A stretch of DNA of 64,000 nucleotides from an uncultured Lachnospiraceae bacterium (GTDB lineage: Bacteria; Bacillota; Clostridia; Lachnospirales; Lachnospiraceae). Both the position numbers and the translations under genes were made by a program. The stretch covers positions 1 to 64,000 of the forward strand of contig CAJURU010000006.1 in NCBI GenBank assembly GCA_910588845.1, written 5' to 3'. Shown piece after piece: positions 52,707 through 58,378 of the stretch (positions are counted from its first letter, which is position 1; the number at the start of each line of letters is the position of its first letter). The notes below the pieces were generated by a model that searched no databases, was not told the DNA's origin, and saw nothing but the letters and a program-made list of their open reading frames with translations.

Positions 52707-54116
52707 TTGCAAAAGAGGAATATATGGTTAGCGCTGCTGTTCCTGCTGTTTGTATTTTTGGCAGCAGGATGCGGGCAAAAAGAACGGAGGATTACAGACG
52801 GAAGCGAGGTCTATGTAAAGCCGCAGACAGCGGAATCCAAGGAGGAGCCAGAGGAAGAGGAGGTTCAGAGTTTAGAAGAAATCTATGCTGTCACTGCAAT
52901 TGATACAGACCGCCGGCTTATGACGCTCAGGAACTGTGAAAATACTGTGGAAGTTCCTTATGAGTACACGGGGGGCACATATATCAAGGATAAATATGGC
53001 AAGAATCTGACCGTCAGCCAGCTTTCTTTGGGAGAGCTGGTTACGATTGAGGTGCAGGATGAGAAGTTGAGTACAGTACAAGTCTCTAAAGACGCTTTTT
53101 CCTACGATGATTTGCATAATTTTACCCTGGATCATGACGTGCAGTCTCTGACGGCAGGCAGCAGTATTTATTATTTTGATAAAAATCTATTGACATTTTA
53201 CGGTGACAGCCAGATTCCTCTGTCCGAGATCAGCGAGCAGGATACCGTGTGCATTAAAGGCGTTGGGCAGCAGATTTATACGCTTCAGGTGACGACGGGC
53301 CACGGGGTTGTCACTTTGGAAAATATAGAACTTTTCCTGGGTGGATATATTACGATTGGCAATGTACTTTCCCAGAAAATTACGCCTCAGATGCGCATTC
53401 AGGTGCCGGAGGGGACGTATCTTTTGTCGGTGGCGAATGAAGGTTACGGGGGCAGCCGGGAGATTACAGTGGAAGCGGACCGCGAGGTCAAGGTGAATTT
53501 GGACGAGCTCAAAGGCGATGGGCCTAAATTGTGCAGTATGCAGTTTGAACCGAAACCGGAAAACGCGCAGATTTTTTTGGATGGGGAGCAGGTGGAAGCT
53601 GCGCAGACCATACAGGTTCGTTATGGCGTGCACCGCTTGACAGCGAAAGCCGAAGGCTATGTGGACTGGACGAGAACATTAATTGTAAATTCTGCGACGT
53701 CTAAAATTAAGATTGAGATGAGCACAATCGAGGAAGCTGAGGAAGAAGAGACGATCTCAACGTCGGATCCTTCCGGGAGCGGCACAAAAAACAATAACAA
53801 CAGCAATAACAATTCCAATAATACCAATACCGGCAATAATACGAACAGAAATAATTCTAATACCAACAGCAACAATAACACAAACGGAAATAATTCTAAT
53901 ACCAACAGCAACAATAACACGAACAGAAATAATAATACCAATAACAACAGTAATACCAATAACAACAGTACCAATAACAACACCAACAAGAATAACAATA
54001 ACAACAATAGCAACAATAACAACAATAACAACAGCAATAACAATAATCATGATGATAACCATGAAGACCATGAGGATGATGAGACAAGGCGCCATACGTT
54101 AATGTTTTTCTTGTAA
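52707..54116 (+). CDS. Lipoprotein with PEGA domain and Asn-rich tail
   Basis: 469 residues starting at TTG 52707. AGGAGG lies 7 bases upstream, and this start gives a clean lipoprotein signal 'MQKRNIWLALLFLLFVFLAAGCGQ' (L-A-A-G-C), whereas the earlier ATG would add an unsuitable extension. About residues 50-280 form beta-rich repeats of unknown family. A PEGA-like domain follows (about 275-345, 'PKPENAQIFLDGEQVEAAQTIQVRYGVHRLTAKAEGYV'), then about 86 residues that are mostly Asn, and an acidic His/Asp cluster 'HDDNHEDHEDDE'. Function unknown; it is surface exposed, and the terminal cluster could bind metal (inference). It follows the CotS-like gene by 32 bases. Confidence 0.78.
   Translation: MQKRNIWLALLFLLFVFLAAGCGQKERRITDGSEVYVKPQTAESKEEPEEEEVQSLEEIYAVTAIDTDRRLMTLRNCENTVEVPYEYTGGTYIKDKYGKNLTVSQLSLGELVTIEVQDEKLSTVQVSKDAFSYDDLHNFTLDHDVQSLTAGSSIYYFDKNLLTFYGDSQIPLSEISEQDTVCIKGVGQQIYTLQVTTGHGVVTLENIELFLGGYITIGNVLSQKITPQMRIQVPEGTYLLSVANEGYGGSREITVEADREVKVNLDELKGDGPKLCSMQFEPKPENAQIFLDGEQVEAAQTIQVRYGVHRLTAKAEGYVDWTRTLIVNSATSKIKIEMSTIEEAEEEETISTSDPSGSGTKNNNNSNNNSNNTNTGNNTNRNNSNTNSNNNTNGNNSNTNSNNNTNRNNNTNNNSNTNNNSTNNNTNKNNNNNNSNNNNNNNSNNNNHDDNHEDHEDDETRRHTLMFFL
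53790..54047 (+). repeat. AAY-codon low-complexity tract (poly-Asn)
   Basis: About 258 bases of imperfect AAC/AAT triplets with scattered AGC, ACC and GGC codons, encoding the Asn-rich tail. It includes imperfect longer units such as NNSNTNSNNNTN (twice). Such tracts can slip in multiples of three, altering tail length but not frame. Confidence 0.9.
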
Positions 54117-54126
54117 CCGGGAATAC

Positions 54127-54161
54127 ATGATTCACCCATACTATTAGCGATGGCTGAACTG
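54127..54161 (+). repeat. 35-bp imperfect direct repeat, left copy
   Basis: Begins ATGAT, contains CCCATA and ends GCGATGGCTGAACTG; by eye about 28 of 35 positions match the copy at 56035-56069. It lies upstream of the phosphoglucomutase gene. Confidence 0.6.
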
Positions 54162-54273
54162 TAAAAGATAATATCAAATCTACGCCAAAAAACAGTTGAG
54201 AAAAGTCCTCCGTTGAAGTATGATAAAAGAGAAGTATTGTATGGATAATTATGGAAAGGCAAGGAGGAAGAAC

Positions 54274-56007
54274 ATGAATTACAAAGAGCTTTACAGCCAA
54301 TGGCTGGAGAACCCTTATTTTGATGAAGCAACGAAGGCAGAACTTAAGGGTATTGCAGATGATGAGAAAGAGATTGAAGAACGTTTTTATATGGATTTGG
54401 AATTCGGTACGGCAGGACTTCGAGGCGTTATCGGCGCAGGAACGAACCGCATGAACATTTACACAGTGCGCAAGGCGACGCAGGGTTTGGCAAATTATAT
54501 TGCTTCTGTAAATGGACAGGCAAAGGGAGTGGCAATCGCTTTTGATTCGCGCAGGATGTCTCCAGAATTTGCCGATGAGGCTGCGTTGTGCTTGGCGGCA
54601 AACGGCATCAAGGCGTATGTATTTGAATCTCTGCGTCCAACGCCGGAACTCTCTTATGCAGTGCGTAAGCTGGGCTGTATTGCAGGCATCAATATTACGG
54701 CCAGCCATAATCCGCCTGAATACAATGGTTACAAAGTATATTGGGAGGACGGCGCGCAGATTACCCCGCCTCATGACAAAGGAATTATGGATGAGGTGAA
54801 GAAGGTCACAGATTATGCGGCCGTTAAGACGATGGACAAGGAGAAGGCCCAGGCAGATGGTCTCTATGTCACGATCGGCAAGGACATTGACGATCCTTAT
54901 ATCGAGGAGCTCAAGAATCTGGTGCTTCGTCAGGACTGCATTGATGCTATGGCAAAGGAGTTGAAAATCGTCTATTCTCCTCTGCATGGAACTGGAAATA
55001 TCCCGGTACGCCGTGTGTTGAAGGAGCTTGGTTTTGAGAATGTCTATGTAGTGCCGGAGCAGGAGCTGCCGGACGGCGAGTTTCCGACTGTCAGCTATCC
55101 GAACCCCGAGGCAGCGGAAGCCTTTGAACTTGGGTTAAAGCTTGGCAAAGAAGTAGATGCGGATTTAATTCTCGCTACGGACCCGGATGCTGACCGTCTT
55201 GGCGTTTATGTGAAAGACACGAAGGCCGGGGAATACCACAGCCTTACGGGAAATATGTCTGGCTGCCTGATTGGCGACTATATTATCAGCCAGCGCAAAG
55301 AGCAGAAAGGGCTGCCGGAGGACGGAGCGTTCGTCAAATCCATCGTCTCCACGAACATGGCGGACGCAATCGCAGAATATTATGGCATTGCGCTTGTGGA
55401 AGTGCTGACAGGATTTAAGTTTATCGGGCAGAAAATTCTTGAATTTGAGAAGAGCGGCAAGGGAACGTATCTCTTTGGTATGGAGGAGAGTTACGGCTGT
55501 CTGACTGGAACTTATGCCCGGGATAAAGACGCGGTAGTGGCGTCTATGGCGTTGTGTGAGGCGGCTGCTTTCTATAAGACAAAGAATATGACCTTATGGG
55601 ATGCAATGATTGCCATGTATGAGAGATACGGTTACTATAAAGATGATGTGCAGTCGGTTACCTTAAAGGGCATTGAGGGCCTTGAGAAGATACAGAAGAT
55701 TATGAATACGTTAAGGGAGAATGCACCGACGCAGATTGGGGATTACCAGGTAGTTTCCGCCAGGGATTACAAAACTGGCGATATCAAAGATATGAAGTCG
55801 GGCAATGTTACGCCTACTGGGCTTCCGAGCTCCAACGTACTCTACTATGACCTCAACGATGCGGCATGGGTATGCGTGAGACCTTCCGGTACGGAGCCCA
55901 AAGTGAAATTCTATTATGGCGTTAAGGGAACGTCGTTGGCGGATGCAGATGAGAAATCCAGGGAATTGGGCAAAGAAGTTTTGGCAATGGTTGACAAAAT
56001 GCTGTAG
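54274..56007 (+). CDS. Phospho-sugar mutase (phosphoglucomutase type)
   Basis: 577 residues from the ATG at 54274 (AAGGAGG). It interconverts glucose 1- and 6-phosphate (alpha-D-phosphohexomutase superfamily). The phosphoserine loop is 'ITASHNPPEYNGYKVYWEDGAQ' with S144, the metal site 'LATDPDADRLG', the sugar-binding loop 'FGMEESYGCLTGTYARDKDAV', and the phosphate-binding loop 'VRPSGTEPKVKFYYGVKG'. Length fits the PgcA/PGM2 branch. It would supply glucose 1-phosphate for the GlgC/GlgD pathway at 19-21 kb and feed glycogen or wall precursors. It is flanked by the two 35-bp repeat copies. Confidence 0.93.
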   Translation: MNYKELYSQWLENPYFDEATKAELKGIADDEKEIEERFYMDLEFGTAGLRGVIGAGTNRMNIYTVRKATQGLANYIASVNGQAKGVAIAFDSRRMSPEFADEAALCLAANGIKAYVFESLRPTPELSYAVRKLGCIAGINITASHNPPEYNGYKVYWEDGAQITPPHDKGIMDEVKKVTDYAAVKTMDKEKAQADGLYVTIGKDIDDPYIEELKNLVLRQDCIDAMAKELKIVYSPLHGTGNIPVRRVLKELGFENVYVVPEQELPDGEFPTVSYPNPEAAEAFELGLKLGKEVDADLILATDPDADRLGVYVKDTKAGEYHSLTGNMSGCLIGDYIISQRKEQKGLPEDGAFVKSIVSTNMADAIAEYYGIALVEVLTGFKFIGQKILEFEKSGKGTYLFGMEESYGCLTGTYARDKDAVVASMALCEAAAFYKTKNMTLWDAMIAMYERYGYYKDDVQSVTLKGIEGLEKIQKIMNTLRENAPTQIGDYQVVSARDYKTGDIKDMKSGNVTPTGLPSSNVLYYDLNDAAWVCVRPSGTEPKVKFYYGVKGTSLADADEKSRELGKEVLAMVDKML

Positions 56008-56034
56008 CTTTTTGCATACTCACAGGGCGCTGGT

Positions 56035-56069
56035 ATGATCAGCCCATAAATTTGGCGATGGCTGAACTG
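56035..56069 (+). repeat. 35-bp imperfect direct repeat, right copy
   Basis: Copy of 54127-54161 placed 27 bases after the phosphoglucomutase stop. It shares ATGAT, CCCATA and GCGATGGCTGAACTG with identical internal spacing. Confidence 0.6.
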
Positions 56070-56099
56070 CTGTTAATAAACATAAAAATGGAAATATTC

Positions 56100-56128
56100 T
56101 TGACAAACCATATAAAAACAAGTATAAA
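56100..56128 (+). promoter_or_regulatory. Promoter of the HU gene
   Basis: Perfect TTGACA (56100-56105), a 17-bp spacer and TATAAA (56123-56128), with a ~115-base leader before the HU start at 56245. Confidence 0.75.
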
Positions 56129-56244
56129 TATGTGTGTAGGCAATTTTGAGGAGTAATTATAGCGAAAATTGGGAACGGTTACTTAATAGAAATTGAACCG
56201 CAACATTATTTTAAAAGAAAAGAATCTCGAGGAGGAATTTTGTC

Positions 56245-56517
56245 ATGAACAAAGCAGAATTAGTTGCCGCAATGGCTGACAAGGCTGAAATTTCTAAAAA
56301 GGACGCTGAGAAGGCATTGAAGGCTTTTACGGATGTAGTAGCTGAAGAATTGAAGAAAGGCGAGAAGATCCAGTTAGTTGGATTTGGTACTTTTGAGGTT
56401 TCTGAGAGAGCTGCCAGGACAGGAAGAAATCCGCAGACAGGTAAAGAGATGAAGATTCCTGCTTCCAAGGCTCCTAAGTTTAAGGCTGGCAAAGCTTTAA
56501 AGGATATGATTAACTAA
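56245..56517 (+). CDS. hup: HU-family DNA-binding protein
   Basis: 90 residues, the standard HU length. It bends and compacts DNA as a dimer. 'MNKAELVAAMADKAEISKKDAEKALKAFTDVV' forms the helical base, and 'GFGTFEVSERAARTGRNPQTGKEMKIPASKAPKFKAGKALK' the beta arms with the conserved Arg-Asn-Pro tip. Strong promoter, GAGGAGG ribosome binding site and terminator indicate high expression as a single gene. In clostridia it often precedes the S4/yabP/yabQ cluster, as here. Confidence 0.96.
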   Translation: MNKAELVAAMADKAEISKKDAEKALKAFTDVVAEELKKGEKIQLVGFGTFEVSERAARTGRNPQTGKEMKIPASKAPKFKAGKALKDMIN

Positions 56518-56543
56518 TACACAGTTAAACTTGAGACATTAAG

Positions 56544-56570
56544 AGGACTTTCGCAAGAGAGTCCTTTTTT
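56544..56570 (+). terminator. HU terminator
   Basis: AGGACT (56544-56549) pairs with AGTCCT (56560-56565) and is followed by T6. Confidence 0.8.
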
Positions 56571-56627
56571 ATCTTATAGGAAATACCTTGTCACGCTAAA
56601 GCGTGAAAGTATCTTCCTATTAAGATA
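56570..56627 (+). other. Long nested hairpin in the leader of the S4 gene
   Basis: TATCTTA (56570-56576) pairs with TAAGATA (56621-56627). AGGAA/TTCCT and TAC/GTA continue the stem inward, and CACGC-TAAA-GCGTG caps it. It begins at the last T of the HU terminator. It could be an RNA element controlling the S4 gene. Confidence 0.5.
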
Positions 56628-56662
56628 AGTCCGCTTTGTTTTTCTATAGGAAAGGGACACTT

Positions 56663-56902
56663 ATGAGAGTAGATAAATTTTTAAAAGTTTCTCGGCTGAT
56701 TAAGCGCAGAACCGTGGCAAACGAGGCTTGTGATGCTGGCCGCGTGCAGGTCAATGGCAAGGTAGCGAAGGCGTCGCAGGATGTGAAAGCCGGAGACGTT
56801 ATTGAGATTGGATTTGGCACGAAAAATGTTAAGGTAGAAGTTCTTGCCGTGCAGGATACGAGCAAAAAAGATGAAGCCAAAGAGCTTTTCCGCTATCTGT
56901 AG
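56663..56902 (+). CDS. rqcP: S4-domain ribosome quality-control protein (RqcP/YabO-like)
   Basis: 79 residues from the ATG at 56663 (GAAAGGG). 'MRVDKFLKVSRLIKRRTVANEACDAGRVQVNGKVAKASQDVKAGDVIEIGFG' is the S4 RNA-binding fold of the YabO/HslR family. In B. subtilis RqcP (YabO) binds the 50S subunit-peptidyl-tRNA complex and helps RqcH add alanine tails to stalled peptides. The position before yabP, yabQ and divIC is the same as in Bacillus, which supports orthology. It ends in a terminator-like hairpin shared with the yabP ribosome binding site. Confidence 0.9.
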   Translation: MRVDKFLKVSRLIKRRTVANEACDAGRVQVNGKVAKASQDVKAGDVIEIGFGTKNVKVEVLAVQDTSKKDEAKELFRYL

Positions 56903-56915
56903 GAATAAAATCATG

Positions 56916-56960
56916 CCTCCTTCATATATTTAAAGAGGACATACATGGAAGGAGGTTTTT
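56916..56960 (+). terminator. rqcP terminator overlapping the yabP Shine-Dalgarno
   Basis: CCTCCTTC (56916-56923) pairs with GAAGGAGG (56948-56955), followed by TTTTT. The 3' arm is the yabP ribosome binding site, 7 bases before the ATG at 56963. RNA starting upstream would sequester it; RNA starting in the 24-base loop would not. Confidence 0.7.
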
Positions 56961-56962
56961 GG

Positions 56963-57259
56963 ATGGAAGAAAGAGCCGGCGCCGGGAATACCCGAAGCGC
57001 CCATAAGATTGTGATTTCCAACCGAAAGAGCGGAGTGCTGAACGGCGTCATAGATGTACTTTCCTTTGATGTGGGGGAAATTTTGTTAGAGACAGAGCTG
57101 GGTATGCTGATGATAAAGGGTAACGACCTTCATGTGAATCGCCTGACACTGGAAAAAGGGGAGATCGACATTGAGGGAAAGATAGACAGCTTCACTTATT
57201 CGGATGTAAAAACAGCCTCGAAAAAAAATGAATCCTTGTTAGGAAGATTGTTTAAATAA
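56963..57259 (+). CDS. yabP: Sporulation protein YabP
   Basis: 98 residues from the ATG at 56963. 'HKIVISNRKSGVLNGVIDVLSFDVGEILLETELGMLMIKGNDLHVNRLTLEKGEIDIEGKIDSFTY' is the YabP/YqfC family core, a small beta protein. In B. subtilis yabP belongs to the mother-cell sigma-E regulon and deletion affects sporulation. Its molecular function is unknown. Its stop and the yabQ start overlap (TAATG), so the two are translated together. Confidence 0.92.
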   Translation: MEERAGAGNTRSAHKIVISNRKSGVLNGVIDVLSFDVGEILLETELGMLMIKGNDLHVNRLTLEKGEIDIEGKIDSFTYSDVKTASKKNESLLGRLFK

Positions 57260-57732
57260 TGGAAGTCAGTGCAGAAATTATAAAAGAAGCGGATGTTCTT
57301 CTGGCAGCTTTCCTGACAGGGGCGCTGCTGTTGTTTATCTATGACGTGCTGCGGATCGTGCGAAAAATTGTGCCCCATAAAATGTGGCTGGTGGGCGTCG
57401 AAGATTTGCTTTTTTGGATTGGCAGCGCACTTGCGCTGTTTGCCATGCTTTACCGGGAAAATAGCGGTTATATCAGAGGATTTGTTATTGGAGGCGTCCT
57501 TGTGGGAATGCTGCTCTATAACCTTTTGCTCAGTGCGTGGATTGTTGCGGGAAGCGTATTTTTGCTGAAAAAGATCCTGTTTGTACTCAGTCGGCCGCTG
57601 GTATGGACAGCCCGTCTTTTCCGAAAGCCGCTGGGGTTTGCAGGCAGGAAAGTCAAAAAACTTTTGCGGTTTATAAAAAAAGAATTGAAAAAGCTCTGGA
57701 AAACAGTTAAAATAGGAATGTGTAAACTTTAA
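57259..57732 (+). CDS. yabQ: Sporulation membrane protein YabQ
   Basis: 157 residues with about three to four membrane helices ('ADVLLAAFLTGALLLFIYDVLRI', 'WLVGVEDLLFWIGSALALFAMLY', 'GFVIGGVLVGMLLYNLLLSAWIVAG'). The 'FIYDVLRIVRK' and 'EDLLFWI' motifs define YabQ. The C-terminus is very basic and cytoplasmic. In B. subtilis YabQ is a mother-cell protein needed for the spore cortex and localises to the forespore membranes. The ATG overlaps the yabP stop. Confidence 0.92.
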   Translation: MEVSAEIIKEADVLLAAFLTGALLLFIYDVLRIVRKIVPHKMWLVGVEDLLFWIGSALALFAMLYRENSGYIRGFVIGGVLVGMLLYNLLLSAWIVAGSVFLLKKILFVLSRPLVWTARLFRKPLGFAGRKVKKLLRFIKKELKKLWKTVKIGMCKL

Positions 57733-57829
57733 TCTTAGGCGTCTGGCTGTTCCGGGGTTTTGCATGGCGTCCATAGGACAGAGCTATGCAGCGATATAGC
57801 GGATACCAGAGGGGACGAAAGGAATTTAG

Positions 57830-58177
57830 ATGGAGAAACGTAGTGAGGCAAGAAGGGCAGGCGCGCAGAGAACGCGGATGAGAAGGAAGAGACGGCAGAA
57901 TAAGTCGGCAGTGTTATGTATTGCCTTAATTTCGCTTATGCTGCTGGGTGTGATGTCCGTACAGATTCTTTCTCTGTATGGCAGGAAGCAGTCTTACCAG
58001 GCGAAGGAACAAGAGCTGCAGACGCAGCTGGAATCGGAACAGCAGCGGCATCTGGAGCTTGAAGAATACGAGGATTACGTGACGACAGAAGAATACATAG
58101 AGCAGACAGCTAAGACGAAGTTGGGGCTGGTGAATCCCAACGAGATTATTTTTAAGGAGAAAGAGGATAAGGATTAA
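57830..58177 (+). CDS. FtsB/DivIC-type septum formation initiator
   Basis: 115 residues: a basic cytoplasmic N-terminus (RRAGAQRTRMRRKRRQ), one membrane helix ('SAVLCIALISLMLLGVMSVQIL', about 28-49), a short external coiled coil ('EQELQTQLESEQQRHLELEE') and the conserved end 'TTEEYIEQTAKTKLGLVNPNEIIF'. This is the bitopic layout of DivIC/FtsB, which with FtsL and DivIB/FtsQ controls septal peptidoglycan synthesis. Its place between yabQ and spoIIE matches divIC of Bacillus. A terminator follows. Confidence 0.9.
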   Translation: MEKRSEARRAGAQRTRMRRKRRQNKSAVLCIALISLMLLGVMSVQILSLYGRKQSYQAKEQELQTQLESEQQRHLELEEYEDYVTTEEYIEQTAKTKLGLVNPNEIIFKEKEDKD

Positions 58178-58232
58178 GGCATACTATGATTTGCTTTGCA
58201 TGATGAAAGATGAATTTCCTCAAGAGCTTAAA

Positions 58233-58275
58233 CCCCTTAGAATCGCCATAAGCAGCGATTTTAAGGGGCTTTTTG
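58233..58275 (+). terminator. Terminator between the divIC-like gene and spoIIE
   Basis: CCCCTTAGAATCGC (58233-58246) pairs with GCGATTTTAAGGGG (58255-58268) with one G:U-type mismatch, followed by CTTTTTG. It isolates spoIIE, which has its own promoter. Confidence 0.85.
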
Positions 58276-58304
58276 TCTAAAAGTTTTTGAAAACCTGCCC
58301 TGGA

Positions 58305-58338
58305 TTTGACAAACATTTCAAGGCTCTCTTTTTATAAT
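58305..58338 (+). promoter_or_regulatory. spoIIE promoter: 21-bp spacer with Spo0A box
   Basis: Perfect TTGACA (58306-58311) and perfect TATAAT (58333-58338) are 21 bp apart. In B. subtilis spoIIE uses sigma-A with the same abnormal 21-bp spacing and depends on Spo0A~P. Here the -35 lies inside TTTGACAAA (58305-58313), whose complement TTTGTCAAA matches the 0A-box consensus TTTGTCRAA. A weaker match, TTTGTCTAA, overlaps the terminator just upstream (about 58272-58280). Confidence 0.75.
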
Positions 58339-58378
58339 AACTCCTGCACGTACAAAGCGGCAGAAAAAGGAGGACGAA

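Noticed and set aside
53657..54987. Long antisense frames with poly-Leu, poly-Ile/Val or Cys/Tyr runs
   Set aside because: They are complements of the AAY-triplet (Asn) tract and of phosphoglucomutase; composition follows entirely from the repeat.
56940..56946. CATACAT as the sigma-E -10 of yabP
   Set aside because: Transcription from it would begin inside or after the ribosome binding site.
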